Of a DNA stretch of 64,000 nucleotides, positions 27,568-37,803 are shown piece after piece (position 1 is the first letter of the stretch; each line of letters opens with the position of its first letter). The DNA is from Methanocaldococcus lauensis (GTDB lineage Archaea; AGJL01; Methanococci; Methanococcales; Methanocaldococcaceae): NCBI RefSeq assembly GCF_902827225.1, contig NZ_LR792632.1, positions 949,030 to 1,013,029 on the forward strand. The letters run 5' to 3'. Both the position numbers and the translations under genes were made by a program. A model generated the notes under the pieces. That model worked only from the letters and a program-made list of their open reading frames with translations, had not been told where the DNA came from and made no database searches.

Positions 27568-27999
27568 ATGGAGAAGAAAAAAGAACTTTTAAAGAAAATC
27601 AGAGAGTTTATGATTTTAAATTTAGAGATTAAAAAATTATCAAAAGAATTAGGAATTAATGAGATACATGATACTTATGAAGAAGTTACGAAACTCGTTA
27701 GAGAACCAAATAAAAGATTATATAAAATGCTTTATGATGCGGCAATGGAAATAGAATATGAGGAATTTGGTGGAAAGAAAAGAAAAGAAATTCCATGGTT
27801 TCCAAAGATTGACTATGAAAAATGCAAAAATTGTAAGAAATGTGTTGAATTTTGCCCTAAAGGTGTCTATGATATAGAAGATGGTAGAGTTGTTGTTAAA
27901 TATCCCTACAACTGTATAATTAACTGCAACGCCTGTTCATATATGTGCTGTGAAAACAATGCAATAATTTTTCCAGAGAATAAAATAGAAAAATTATAA
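27568..27999 (+). CDS. Ferredoxin-like [4Fe-4S] protein
   Basis: 143 residues. The N-terminal 70 are charged and helical and are not recognised. The C-terminal half has two cysteine clusters, CKNCKKCVEFCP and CIINCNACSYMCC, fitting a two-cluster ferredoxin whose second motif has unusual spacing. GGTGA precedes ATG 27568. Its stop is 10 nt before the radical SAM gene, so the two are almost certainly co-transcribed, and the ferredoxin may supply electrons for SAM cleavage (inference). It is divergent from the chelatase gene, with a shared 116-bp promoter region. Confidence 0.8.
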   Translation: MEKKKELLKKIREFMILNLEIKKLSKELGINEIHDTYEEVTKLVREPNKRLYKMLYDAAMEIEYEEFGGKKRKEIPWFPKIDYEKCKNCKKCVEFCPKGVYDIEDGRVVVKYPYNCIINCNACSYMCCENNAIIFPENKIEKL

Positions 28000-28009
28000 G
28001 TGATAGATT

Positions 28010-28696
28010 ATGAAAATTGGTTATTTGAGTATTAGTGACAAAATAACAGTTATGTGTTACGGATGTAATTTTAAATGCAAAAATTGTTTTGTTAAAATGG
28101 ACAGTTATAAAGAAATCCCTCCAAACAAACTATGCAAAATAATTGATAATCTATGTAATAAAAAGAAAGTAAATACTATCTTAATTGCTGGTGGTGAGCC
28201 TACTCTCCAGAAAGATTTGCCTGAATTTACAAGATTGTTAAAGAGTAAAGATAGAAAAGTTATTTTAACAACAAACGGATATTATTTAAAAAATATTGTT
28301 GATGATTTATTTGTTGATGAAATACATGTTGATTTGAAGGCATTTGATGATGAAAAACACAAATATTTAACTGGAAAATCAAATAAAAATGTCCTAAAAT
28401 GTATAGAATATTTAGCAAAGAAAAAACTTAATTTTGAGGTAGATACTGTTTTAATCCCAAATATTGTTGATATCGATGAGATTGAGAATATTGCAAAATT
28501 TTTAAGCAGATGGGATGTTAAATATAGGATTATTGGATATACACCATTTAACAATAATCTAAATGCACGAAAACCAACAAACGAAGAGATTTTAAAGGCA
28601 AAAGAAATTGCAAAAAAATATTTAAGTAATGTAACTACCTCATTAGATTTTAGAAGACATAAAAAAGTTAAAGAGATTATAAAATTTGATAAATAA
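28010..28696 (+). CDS. Radical SAM protein (activase-like)
   Basis: 228 residues. The radical SAM cluster motif CNFKCKNC lies near residues 19-26, followed by ILIAGGEPTLQKDLPEF (GGEP, SAM binding), VILTTNGYYL and EIHVDLKAFDDEKHKYLTGKS. The short length and these motifs match glycyl-radical-enzyme-activase-like (PflA/NrdG-type) radical SAM proteins, but no glycyl radical enzyme is nearby. GTGAT just after the upstream stop acts as ribosome site. Paired with the ferredoxin-like gene. Substrate unknown; neighbourhood hints at tetrapyrrole or cofactor chemistry. Confidence 0.82.
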   Translation: MKIGYLSISDKITVMCYGCNFKCKNCFVKMDSYKEIPPNKLCKIIDNLCNKKKVNTILIAGGEPTLQKDLPEFTRLLKSKDRKVILTTNGYYLKNIVDDLFVDEIHVDLKAFDDEKHKYLTGKSNKNVLKCIEYLAKKKLNFEVDTVLIPNIVDIDEIENIAKFLSRWDVKYRIIGYTPFNNNLNARKPTNEEILKAKEIAKKYLSNVTTSLDFRRHKKVKEIIKFDK

Positions 28697-28701
28697 AGTT
28701 T

Positions 28702-29847
28702 TTAATTTTTAGATAAATTTTGATAATGTTTTAATAGTTGAGCCTCTAAATCTTTAATGCTTCCATTGAATTTAATAACTTTTTTGGCATTCTCTATAAG
28801 TTTTAAGTTTAATTTATTCATCTCTCCTACTGGAAAGTTTGTATCTATCACAACATCACACATTTTTAAGTATTTTAATGCCTTATTGTAATTATCTTCA
28901 GAAATTGGTTGATATGCTTTCTCTTCAATAATCTCAACTTCCATTGCTTTAGCTATTATATAATCAATATCATTCTCATGTAAGACCCCACAATAAACCT
29001 TATACCCATTCTTAACTAAATATCTCAAAACATTTGCCCCACTACCTCCACCACAAACAACAAAAACTTTTTTCTTTGTTATATTTTCATTTTTTAATTC
29101 AAAATAACCAATTTCTTTGGAGAAATTTGCATTCTTTAAGTCATATAAATTATTTACTGTTTTTTTGTCCATAACATCTTCTGGATGTCCATAAGCAATT
29201 ACCTTACCATCTTTGATTAGTGCTATTTTATCGGCAATTCTTAAAGCTAATTCTATATCATGGATAGTCACAACTATAGCTAAATTATTTTCAGTTGCCA
29301 ATTTTCTCAACAACAAAGTAAGTTCTATCTTGTGCCTTGCATCTAAGAAGGATGTAGGTTCATCTAAAATTAAAACCTTTGGCTCTTGTGCTAACGCCCT
29401 TGCTATCATTATCTTCTGTCTTTCCCCATCACTCATTTCAAGGAAGTTTTTTTCTAATAAGTGAAGAGCATTAACTGCCTTCGCAGAATTTATAATGATT
29501 TCTTTATCCTTCTCAGATAATCTTCCAAATAAATCAGTATATGGATGCCTTCCTATTGCAATTATATCAAATCCTGTTAAATTTCCTGGATTAACTCTTT
29601 CTGTTAAAACTACTGCCATTTTTTTAGCTAACTCAGATGGTTTTAGTTTATGTATGATTTTTGAATCTAAATAAACAACCCCCTTTATCGGTTTTAAATA
29701 TGTTGCTATACACTTCAATAGTGTTGATTTTCCTACACCGTTTGGACCAATTATTGCTAAAATTTCACCCTCCTTAACTTCTAAATCTACATTATCTACA
29801 ACAATCCTCTTATGATAACCAACGGCAAGATTTTCTGTTTTTAACAT
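28702..29847 (-). CDS. ABC transporter ATPase, FecE/BtuD-type, with C-terminal extension
   Basis: About 381 residues. The first 250 are a complete ABC ATPase: Walker A GPNGVGKST, Q-loop region VLTERVNPG, signature MSDGERQ, Walker B VLILDEPTS and the HDIELAL switch, of the type that works with iron-siderophore or cobalamin importers. From about residue 258 comes a 120-residue extra domain starting KKVFVVCGGGSGANVLRYLVKNGYKVYCGV, which looks like a Rossmann-type nucleotide-binding fold. ATG 29845-29847 follows GGTGAT. It converges on the radical SAM gene, 5 bp from its stop. The partner permease is not in the window. Confidence 0.88.
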   Translation of the reverse strand: MLKTENLAVGYHKRIVVDNVDLEVKEGEILAIIGPNGVGKSTLLKCIATYLKPIKGVVYLDSKIIHKLKPSELAKKMAVVLTERVNPGNLTGFDIIAIGRHPYTDLFGRLSEKDKEIIINSAKAVNALHLLEKNFLEMSDGERQKIMIARALAQEPKVLILDEPTSFLDARHKIELTLLLRKLATENNLAIVVTIHDIELALRIADKIALIKDGKVIAYGHPEDVMDKKTVNNLYDLKNANFSKEIGYFELKNENITKKKVFVVCGGGSGANVLRYLVKNGYKVYCGVLHENDIDYIIAKAMEVEIIEEKAYQPISEDNYNKALKYLKMCDVVIDTNFPVGEMNKLNLKLIENAKKVIKFNGSIKDLEAQLLKHYQNLSKN

Positions 29848-30251
29848 ATCATAATCACCCATAAATTATAAATAATATAAACAAAATATTTAAATATATA
29901 ATACTTTTAAAATCATACAATTTTAAATATTAAAAATTTTGATCTTATTATTCTCTCCTATTTAAATCTTGATAGAATAAAGTCAAAAAATATCTATAAA
30001 AACACTAATTCTAAAAAATAGGTTGGTTTATTCAAGAGAGTAATGTAAATATTTCACTCCCCTATACTTACATTTTCACATATAATAAAGATTTCCAATT
30101 TTTTTAAGAGATTTTCTGTAGTCTATATTAAAGTTAAATTTAGTAATCTCTTCATTTGGAACAACATTTTTAGGTATTAGATTGTAAGATTAGACAAAAT
30201 AGAAATAAGAGTTACAAAACCTAAAAAATATTGTTAATAATTAATATTATT
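29848..30251. other. 404-bp intergenic region, mostly featureless
   Basis: AT-rich. It holds the ABC ATPase promoter region at its left end and a possible gene remnant at 30076-30189. I see no RNA-like GC-rich block, repeat array or intact gene in it. Confidence 0.4.
30076..30189 (-). pseudogene. Possible short gene remnant
   Basis: On the minus strand 36 codons read SYNLIPKNVVPNEEIT and continue with KFNFNIDYRKSLKKIGNLYYM to a TGA at 30076-30078, with upstream in-frame stops. The composition is protein-like, unlike the flanking DNA, and suggests the C-terminal end of a lost gene. I do not recognise the family. It may be chance. Confidence 0.25.
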
Positions 30252-30809
30252 TTATATTTTTACATTACTATTTTTTATTATAATATAAGCTATCAATCCT
30301 ACTAAAAGTACGGCAAATATAACTATTATTGGATTAAATGAGGATGGTACATTTTTTTCTACATTTTGAGACTCTCCAAAGGTTATTTTTATATTTACAG
30401 TTTTTTGAGGGATTTTAATAGCATTTCCTTCACTATCTGACGCGATAGCCTTTATTGTTATCGTTGCGTTTCCACATTTTAAAGCTTTTATTTTAAATTC
30501 ACCAACTTTAAAATCTTCATTTTTTGGGTTATTCAAAAAAGCATACTGTATTGTAGCACTTCTGTTCTTTTTTAGTGTTAAATTTAAATCAGATCCAACA
30601 TTATAACTGGTTACATTACTAACTAAGAGGTTATCTGAAAGGTAAATATCACACTCTAAACCTCCACAATTAGATACATTTTTAGCATAAACCTCTAAAT
30701 TAAAAATCTCTCCTTCTTTAACGTCAGAAGGTATGTTTGTTGAAATATCTATTGCCACACAAACTGGTAAAATAAAGAAAATGAATAATAAAAATTTTTT
30801 CATTTTCAT
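30252..30809 (-). CDS. Membrane-anchored cohesin-like protein
   Basis: 185 residues: signal peptide (MKMKKFLLFIFFILPVCVA), one extracellular beta-rich domain of about 125 residues, then a C-terminal transmembrane helix (PIIVIFAVLLVGLIAYIII) and a short basic tail. The domain starts IPSDVKEGEIFNLEVYAKNVSNCGGLECDIYL and ends EFKIKALKCGNATITIKAIASDSEGNAI, the strand pattern of cohesin domains, which bind dockerins. The family call is from pattern and from context: it sits beside, and is divergent from, a dockerin-bearing binding protein, and a second one is 7 kb away. I infer that it tethers those proteins to the membrane. GGTGAT precedes ATG 30807-30809. It might instead be a generic surface Ig-like protein. 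Confidence 0.65.
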   Translation of the reverse strand: MKMKKFLLFIFFILPVCVAIDISTNIPSDVKEGEIFNLEVYAKNVSNCGGLECDIYLSDNLLVSNVTSYNVGSDLNLTLKKNRSATIQYAFLNNPKNEDFKVGEFKIKALKCGNATITIKAIASDSEGNAIKIPQKTVNIKITFGESQNVEKNVPSSFNPIIVIFAVLLVGLIAYIIIKNSNVKI

Positions 30810-30966
30810 AATATCACCAATTTAATTTTATTTTATTAATTTTAAAATATTATTGTGAACGTATATATGGGTTATCATTTAAATATGATTATGATAAACT
30901 TAAATATAATTAAAGACATTTTAAATTACTTAATGATTATAAAATTAAATATTAAATGGTGATAAT

Positions 30967-32328
30967 ATGAAAATGAAAATTAGTATATTATATTATATAA
31001 TATTTGCTATAATATTACTATCTATATCTTTAAATATAGTACATGCAATAGATTATAACCATAGATTAGGTGATATTAATAGAGATGGCTCAGTAAATAT
31101 TGCGGATGTTGTGTATTTATCTAAACATATGAATAATATTTCAAAATATGATGGTGATTTAAATGCGGATAATAATGTAAATTTTACTGATGTGGTATAT
31201 TTATTTACACATCTAAAACAATTATGCCTTCCAATACATTACGCCCAAAATCTAAAAATAATATACTATGATAAATATGGAAATGAAGTAAATCCATACA
31301 ATGGAGAATCTTATTCATACAAAATAGTTGAAGACGCCACTGGGCAGAGATTACTATTAAAAAATGAAAGTCAACCAATTCCAAAATGGGCTGAAGGAAA
31401 ATATGACAAAGTGATCAATGTTCCATTAAAAAGAGTTGTTGTAATGAGCTCTACACATATAGCTTTAATGGAGCCACTAAATGATGATGGCTCAGTGATT
31501 GCATCAGTGAAGGGAATAATGTGGGGCGGTAAATATAAATGGTACTTTGATAATATCAAGAAAGGTTTAGAAAATGGTTCAATAATCGATGTAGGTTCAA
31601 CATATAATCCTAATTGGAATTTAATTATTAATATTTCACCACAAGTTGTGTTTGTTTATCCAGGATATGATGGAGATAAAATAATTGAGAAATGTAATAA
31701 ATTAAACTTAACTTATGTTGCTGATGCAGAATACTTAGAAAATTCTTATCTTGCAAGATGTGAATGGGTAAAGATGTTTGCAGCATTTTACAATAAAGAA
31801 GATGTTGCAAGTAAATACTTTACAAGAATAGAAAAGAACGCATTAAATGTTAAGAGAGTTTTAAGTAAAAGTAAAAACAGACCATTAGTAGCATGGGGTA
31901 GAAACTATCCATCATTTGGAGGGACCTATGTACCAAAAGCACAATCATATGTCGCTAAGGGAATAGAGTTCTGTGGAGGAGATTACATCTTTAAGGATCT
32001 TCCAGGAACTGGCAGTGCATGTATAGATTATGAAACCTTTGCAGAGAGAGCAAAAAATGCAGATATTTGGGTAGTACCTTCAAGCACAGCATGGTTATCA
32101 ACCTTCAAAGAAGATCATCCAGGATATAAGAGCTTCAAAGCCGTGAAGAATGGAAGATTGTTCTGTGAAAGTGATGATTACTATCAACTTGGATTGATAA
32201 ATACTGATCAAGTATTAGAAGATTTAGCAACAATTATTCATCCAGAACTATTCAAAGGAAGAACAACCCATTACTTTTTAAGGTACTATCCAGATAACAA
32301 TACGGCAGAGCCATATACTGCACAATAA
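30967..32328 (+). CDS. Dockerin-bearing ABC substrate-binding protein 2
   Basis: 453 residues: signal peptide (MKMKISILYYIIFAIILLSISLNIVHA region), then dockerin loops DINRDGSVNIAD and DLNADNNVNFTD, each followed by VVYL helices, then a class III substrate-binding domain (LKRVVVMSSTHIALMEPLNDDG, IDVGSTYNPNWNLIINISPQVVFVYPG, GGDYIFKDLPGTGSACIDYETF). The same order as the gene at 22286; landmark motifs such as GDYMFKDIPGTS/GDYIFKDLPGTG are shared but the proteins are clearly diverged, so they may bind different ligands. GGTGATAAT precedes the ATG. It is divergently placed against the cohesin-like gene with 157 bp between starts. There is no lipobox or membrane anchor. Confidence 0.87.
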   Translation: MKMKISILYYIIFAIILLSISLNIVHAIDYNHRLGDINRDGSVNIADVVYLSKHMNNISKYDGDLNADNNVNFTDVVYLFTHLKQLCLPIHYAQNLKIIYYDKYGNEVNPYNGESYSYKIVEDATGQRLLLKNESQPIPKWAEGKYDKVINVPLKRVVVMSSTHIALMEPLNDDGSVIASVKGIMWGGKYKWYFDNIKKGLENGSIIDVGSTYNPNWNLIINISPQVVFVYPGYDGDKIIEKCNKLNLTYVADAEYLENSYLARCEWVKMFAAFYNKEDVASKYFTRIEKNALNVKRVLSKSKNRPLVAWGRNYPSFGGTYVPKAQSYVAKGIEFCGGDYIFKDLPGTGSACIDYETFAERAKNADIWVVPSSTAWLSTFKEDHPGYKSFKAVKNGRLFCESDDYYQLGLINTDQVLEDLATIIHPELFKGRTTHYFLRYYPDNNTAEPYTAQ

Positions 32329-32364
32329 ATAAAAGTTACTTTTTCTTATTTAAATTTAAATTTC

Positions 32365-35300
32365 TTATTTTTTAATATCAATAACTAAAAATCCTGCAAT
32401 TGATAAATTCTTAGGATCATATATAATAAAATATTGGCCAGGAATTTCATCTTCAGGTATTTTAAATAGCCCGACATACTTATTTCTTTCAACTTTTATT
32501 AACTCTATTTTATACTTTTTATTTGTTGGAGAGAGTACATATAATCTATTACTAACATCAACCTCAGATAATATTTCCATTCTTGCAGTATCTCCCAGTG
32601 AATAGACTATATTCGACATATAAACTTTTGGTGGATTTAATAACTCTTCACATATTTCTTTTTTGGATTTTTTATGAGTAAATCTTATCTTATAGAGAAC
32701 ATATAAAATTATAGATGATATTTCTAAATGTTTATTCATTAAAAGGACTATTAATAGAATAACAATTCCTATAACTACTAAGTATAACAATCCTTTAAGG
32801 GTAAATAAAGATTTTTTAAGAGTATTAAGTCCTGTTAGATTATAGAATAATTCCAACTTTTCTTTAGAAATATTATGAATTTTAGTAGTATTATTCGAAT
32901 TAAGTTCAATATTTGGAGGTAAAGTACTATTACTTGTTTTTCTGGTAGATTTAGTGATGTTAATTAACGAATTATTAGTAGTATTTTCATTATATTTGGT
33001 ATTAATTGTGGTATTAATTAATGAATTACTAATATTATTGTATCTATTCATTTTTAGTTTGTTAAAATAAAATGTCTTTTTGAATTTTTTTATTGATGAG
33101 ATGTTGTCTAATAGCTCAATAGTTACTGATATATTACTTCTATTTTCTCCAACATAGAATGGAACTATAGTCTCTTTATATGGATAAATAGTTATCTCTT
33201 TAGAATACCTATTTACTGTAGCTACAACTTTTAATGGAACTTGATAATTATGAGATAGAATTAAATCTGCCCAAGAATTTGATGAATTATATTTTAACTC
33301 GAATTTTATTGGATAAGTAACCATAATTGGTTTATAATATATAGGAATAGTGGCTTTTCCAGTTTTGGCATATATTATTAAATAGCCTTCTAATGAATCA
33401 TTAAATAAGATTTCAAGATTAATTTTTTTATGATTTCCATAGATATTAATCTTTTTCTTCTTACTGCAGTTGATTAATCTTCCATTTTCATCCATTGCAG
33501 AGGCCCAGATTTCTATATCTTTTAAATTTGGAACATAACTCTCTAAAGATATAGTAACATTAGTAGGATATCCAACGATAGGTTGATTCATAACGAAACC
33601 TTGTGTTCTATTTCTTATTTTTATAAATACTGTATAATTATTAAAATACACATCTTCACATGAAATTATTGGCTTTGCTTCAATAATTCTCGTTACAACA
33701 CATTCTCTAACGCCCATATTTGTATCAACATGGATGTATATAGGACCATTATATTCTTTTAAAAACATGGCTTTGATATTTACAGGAATTTCTTCCATTG
33801 TCCTAATTTTTAAGTATTTTTCTTCAAAAAACGCTGAATTATTAATTTCATCTGGGACAGTTATATATAATCTTGCATAAACTGTTTTTCCAACGACTTT
33901 TTTAAGAATAAACGATAGATTTTGATAATATCCAACAAAAATTTCGTCATTTAGAGAATCTTGAATATAAACAGGTGGAGTAGGAATTAAAGATAGTTCA
34001 GTAGTCTCATTCCTTTTGATAATGTAATATTTTTCATAAGGAGGTGTAATAGCTGTGATTGTAAATTTTAATTTAATTTTTCCATCGTGGGATAAATCTT
34101 TTGCATTAATTTTTAGTCCATCAAATTTGATTATATTATAGTTTTTATATTTTTTTGGAGTTAGTTTTACTTCTTTTGAGTATGTTCTGTTATAAATATC
34201 TGTAATTGAAATATTTGCATTTATATATTTATTTAAATTATTGGTTATGTTTATATAGACATCATAAAATATGTTCTCATCAACAAAATAGTAATTTTTT
34301 GGATAGTTTTTTACTTCTAAATTATTAATTGTTATAGGTTTTTTGAAAGTTTTTTGATATGAGTTACATATCGTTCCAGTTTTATATATCACAAATATTA
34401 CAAAATCTTTATCGTAAGGATTTAATACTGAGGTGTTAAGCTTAATTGGGATAGAGTATCCCTCACAAAAACCTTTTGCTAAAAAATAACTATTTATAGT
34501 TTTATTGTCTATAATAATATAATTATTGCCCTCTTTTTTACATAAAAACACATATAATGTTCCATAAATGTCGTAATCAGCAGTATTATTTACTTCAATA
34601 TCGAACCAGTTGGAATAAGCAAAATTATTGTATTCTTCCTCACAGGTGACATTATAAATATACAATGGACACTCTATAGATATTTTGTTATATACTTCCT
34701 TATCACTATGTCCTTCGTCATCAATAACATTTATAGATATTTTGTAATCTCCAGCATAATAGAAATTTACTTTTATTGGGATTATTTTTTGAGATTTTGG
34801 AGGAATATAAACAGATGGTGTCCAAGATTTTATTACTAAACTATTCGGTGGATTAGATTTTATTATTTTATCATTGTCTACTGTATAATAGTTTCCATTT
34901 AATGAAGATGTTAATGAGATATTTACGTAATGAGGTATAATATCATTGTTTTTTACAATTACATAAATAAAGTCATAAAATGGCCATGGATAAGCAGGAT
35001 CTTTTTCAAAATATAATCCTTCTATTTCAATATTTTTTGTAATCATTTCTTTATAAATTGGGACTCTACTATCATATGCATAAGTAATATTTATTTTTTT
35101 TAAAAAAGTGTATATAGTGTTATTACTTTTAATTATTATAGATATATTATGTTCTCCTTTTTCTTTGAATACCAATTTTTTTCTAATAAATAATAGAGAA
35201 TTTTTTGGGATAGTATAATTATACATCTCAACTTTTGTATCTATTTTATTATTTATGTATCCAACTATTGATATATTAGCATTAATGTTGTTATTTGGAT

Positions 35301-35424
35301 TGTTTATAGTTATAATAAGATATTGGGAGTTGTCATAATATTCAACATCTTTTATTTCTAAACCATTTACTGTAAATACCACTAACCCTATAAACATTAA
35401 TAATACTATAAATTTAAATCTCAT
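32365..35424 (-). CDS. Very large secreted, membrane-anchored surface protein
   Basis: 1019 residues with an N-terminal signal ([21 protein letters not shown]), a roughly 870-residue extracellular part made of repeated beta-sandwich-like units and rich in N-x-S/T sequons, an Asn/Thr-rich linker (about 820-870), one transmembrane helix ([17 protein letters not shown], about 890-910), and a C-terminal domain of about 100 residues ([18 protein letters not shown] to GFLVIDIKK). I do not recognise the family. It is divergent from the pilus-like operon and probably belongs to the same surface system, perhaps as adhesin or pilus-associated scaffold (inference). Confidence 0.65.
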   Translation of the reverse strand: MRFKFIVLLMFIGLVVFTVNGLEIKDVEYYDNSQYLIITINNPNNNINANISIVGYINNKIDTKVEMYNYTIPKNSLLFIRKKLVFKEKGEHNISIIIKSNNTIYTFLKKINITYAYDSRVPIYKEMITKNIEIEGLYFEKDPAYPWPFYDFIYVIVKNNDIIPHYVNISLTSSLNGNYYTVDNDKIIKSNPPNSLVIKSWTPSVYIPPKSQKIIPIKVNFYYAGDYKISINVIDDEGHSDKEVYNKISIECPLYIYNVTCEEEYNNFAYSNWFDIEVNNTADYDIYGTLYVFLCKKEGNNYIIIDNKTINSYFLAKGFCEGYSIPIKLNTSVLNPYDKDFVIFVIYKTGTICNSYQKTFKKPITINNLEVKNYPKNYYFVDENIFYDVYINITNNLNKYINANISITDIYNRTYSKEVKLTPKKYKNYNIIKFDGLKINAKDLSHDGKIKLKFTITAITPPYEKYYIIKRNETTELSLIPTPPVYIQDSLNDEIFVGYYQNLSFILKKVVGKTVYARLYITVPDEINNSAFFEEKYLKIRTMEEIPVNIKAMFLKEYNGPIYIHVDTNMGVRECVVTRIIEAKPIISCEDVYFNNYTVFIKIRNRTQGFVMNQPIVGYPTNVTISLESYVPNLKDIEIWASAMDENGRLINCSKKKKINIYGNHKKINLEILFNDSLEGYLIIYAKTGKATIPIYYKPIMVTYPIKFELKYNSSNSWADLILSHNYQVPLKVVATVNRYSKEITIYPYKETIVPFYVGENRSNISVTIELLDNISSIKKFKKTFYFNKLKMNRYNNISNSLINTTINTKYNENTTNNSLINITKSTRKTSNSTLPPNIELNSNNTTKIHNISKEKLELFYNLTGLNTLKKSLFTLKGLLYLVVIGIVILLIVLLMNKHLEISSIILYVLYKIRFTHKKSKKEICEELLNPPKVYMSNIVYSLGDTARMEILSEVDVSNRLYVLSPTNKKYKIELIKVERNKYVGLFKIPEDEIPGQYFIIYDPKNLSIAGFLVIDIKK

Positions 35425-35645
35425 AATATTTACACCTTAACTTTTAATATGATATTCCCTTATAATAAAAGTATAAATATTATTAATAACTATTGCATTA
35501 ATATCATACAAAAGGTCACCATAATTCATAAATTTTGTAAAAATATTTTTATTTATAAGGATAATCTTAAATATAATAAAATTTATTTTACTCCATTATT
35601 GTTATGAATATTCATAATCATCTACATAAACTTAATGGTGATGTG

Positions 35646-36368
35646 ATGAACAATTGTGGAATGTCTTTAATAATTACAATGTTATTGTTAATTGGAGCTG
35701 CAATTGTTATAGGTGTTGCTTATTATTCTTGGAGTAACGATGTATTTAGCGATGCTACAGAAAAAATAACTCCGACAATAAAATCGTCAATAGGTAATAT
35801 TATAAAACCTATTGAAATTTCTTCAATTGAGACATTTTATTTTACAAACCTTGATTTAAATGGTGATTCACAAATAACGAATAATCCTGAAGAAAGATTT
35901 ATACAAACAGTAAAATTAGAATTTATAAATAACATTGATGAGGATTTGAATATAAATACAAGAATTTATTGTTTAACTTCAAACGTTTCGTGGTGTTCCG
36001 TAAATATAGATGAAAGCAATAACAATCTATTGTTAGATAGAGATGGAAATCCTTACAATTATAGTGGATATTTTGTCTATTTTAATGGGACTGATTACTA
36101 TTCCTCAATGAGATTTTATGATGAAGATGGGAAATTATATTATGCTGCTACATCTAATGGAATTGCCATAAATACATCAAATTTAATTGATTTAATTCGT
36201 ATAGATTGTCCTACAAAGAGTTTTTTATTGAAAGGAAAATCTGAGAAAAGTGTTAACTACTACATCTTAATAAACCATACAAAAATCCCAAATACAATAA
36301 TATTTAAGATTGTTGCTTCAACAAAATATGGAAATGTAGAGAAAAAAATAACGTTTGAAATAAGTTAA
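35646..36368 (+). CDS. Type IV pilin-like protein (first gene of pilus operon)
   Basis: About 240 residues. The N-terminus MNNCGMSLIITMLLLIGAAIVIGVAYYSWSNDVF matches, in register, the hydrophobic helix of the archaeal pilins encoded at 44399 and 45756 (KKAMSPILALLIVLGVTIVVGAVFYAWGSGMF), so cleavage after NCG is likely. It lacks the Lys/Arg usually found before the cleavage site. The C-terminal ectodomain is not recognised. ATG 35646 is chosen since GGTGAT at 35637-35642 precedes it, three bases away; the longer reading from 35604 would put 14 odd residues before the signal. It is followed by five more pilin-like or surface genes and the secretion machine. Confidence 0.7.
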   Translation: MNNCGMSLIITMLLLIGAAIVIGVAYYSWSNDVFSDATEKITPTIKSSIGNIIKPIEISSIETFYFTNLDLNGDSQITNNPEERFIQTVKLEFINNIDEDLNINTRIYCLTSNVSWCSVNIDESNNNLLLDRDGNPYNYSGYFVYFNGTDYYSSMRFYDEDGKLYYAATSNGIAINTSNLIDLIRIDCPTKSFLLKGKSEKSVNYYILINHTKIPNTIIFKIVASTKYGNVEKKITFEIS

Positions 36369-36383
36369 GATGGAGGGAGATGC

Positions 36384-37298
36384 ATGAAAAAAATAGCTTA
36401 TTTATTAAGTTTATTAATTTTATGTTCTCTTAACATTACTGTTATTTTTGCAGAAAATAATTCAGAACCTTTAAATATAACTACCAATACTACGAATTCT
36501 AACATCTTTTATGAAAATATAAATTACAATGAAATTTTATATATTACCATAAAAAATGATACTGCTTATGTTAAAGATATAATAAATGGAACAAACAATC
36601 CTTATTATGTAAAATCTTCGGGAATTATTCTCTATGAAAAAATTTATAGTTATAATTACTCAAACTTATTTTATAGAAATTCTTCGAATTCTGTTGTATT
36701 TTACTATAACTTTAGTGTTAATAAGCTCAATAATACAATAAACATAACGATTCCATCGATTGAAGACTATATTGGCTCCTTTGGAGGACCAATTAGAATG
36801 AGAATTCCACCAAATGATGTAAAAATAGTAATATTTGTAGAAAATAAATTGGCTGAAACAAATGGGAGATATATTTTAGAATATAATAAGGCAAACAAAA
36901 AAGTAGTAAGTTTAATTTATTTAGATAATATCTCATCAATCTGTAGCATTTACTATCCAAAGTTCTTCAATAGCTCAAAATTTTATGGGTATGCTGTTAA
37001 GAATATTACATCTATTGATGAAAATAAAACCTCATATATAATCAAAAATCCAAAAGGAACTTTTACATTTGATAAAAAATACAATGTTTTTGTTTCAAAT
37101 AAAACGGCATACTTAAAAGAACCGTATTTATATGTAAAGCTATACGATTCAACACTCGATGATGTGATAGTTTTAGAAAATAAAATAAATTCCGAAAATA
37201 GAAATCTAACAAATTATTTATTATGCATTATTGGGATTATTGTAGGTATTGGAATAATAGGATTGACAATTTATTTAGATAGAAGGGGAAGAAAATGA
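36384..37298 (+). CDS. Secreted membrane-anchored protein of the pilus locus
   Basis: 304 residues: signal peptide ([23 protein letters not shown]), a Tyr- and Asn-rich ectodomain with more than a dozen N-x-S/T sequons, and a C-terminal transmembrane helix ([21 protein letters not shown]) with a basic tail. The arrangement resembles the single-pass accessory proteins found in archaeal pilus operons. GGAGGGAGATGC precedes the start. It overlaps the next start by 4 bp (ATGA), so translation is coupled. No known domain recognised. Confidence 0.65.
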   Translation: MKKIAYLLSLLILCSLNITVIFAENNSEPLNITTNTTNSNIFYENINYNEILYITIKNDTAYVKDIINGTNNPYYVKSSGIILYEKIYSYNYSNLFYRNSSNSVVFYYNFSVNKLNNTINITIPSIEDYIGSFGGPIRMRIPPNDVKIVIFVENKLAETNGRYILEYNKANKKVVSLIYLDNISSICSIYYPKFFNSSKFYGYAVKNITSIDENKTSYIIKNPKGTFTFDKKYNVFVSNKTAYLKEPYLYVKLYDSTLDDVIVLENKINSENRNLTNYLLCIIGIIVGIGIIGLTIYLDRRGRK

Positions 37299-37795
37299 AC
37301 ATCTATATATCCACGATTTTTGTCATGATAACAATTTTTATATTTTCTATTCTCGCCTATGAGTGGGGAAATAAGGTAATAGACAATACTTTAACGCAAA
37401 TTTCAAAAGAAAATGAAAAAAATAATATAAAAATTTTAAAAAATCTCATAAGTGATGTAATTTGTAGTGGAATAAACTCAGAGAGAATAATTAATAAGGA
37501 AGTTAAAGTTGTTTTAAAAAAACAAAGTGTTGAAATCTCCAATGGAACAAATAGCCTATTATTCAATATTACAACTATTGATGGAATCAGCTATGATGTT
37601 TATCTTGAAAGAGGAACATTATATATATTTATTTACAACATTTCAGCCCCATATCAAGATGTTGACTATATAAAATACTTAGGTTCATCAGTTTACGAAT
37701 TTGGAGGGAATATAACAATAAACTACTCCAATAATGTAAGATACTATTATGTTAATCACTCAAAAGTATATATTTATGACATATTAATAGGATAA
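37295..37795 (+). CDS. Small pilin-like protein with N-terminal transmembrane helix
   Basis: 166 residues. A hydrophobic helix ([23 protein letters not shown]) at the very N-terminus is followed by a soluble domain with scattered N-x-S/T sites, like the minor pilins or FlaF/FlaG-type stator proteins of archaeal pili. No prepilin cleavage motif. The start overlaps the upstream stop by 4 bp. Function inferred from position only. Confidence 0.6.
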   Translation: MNIYISTIFVMITIFIFSILAYEWGNKVIDNTLTQISKENEKNNIKILKNLISDVICSGINSERIINKEVKVVLKKQSVEISNGTNSLLFNITTIDGISYDVYLERGTLYIFIYNISAPYQDVDYIKYLGSSVYEFGGNITINYSNNVRYYYVNHSKVYIYDILIG

Positions 37796-37803
37796 GGGAT
37801 AAT

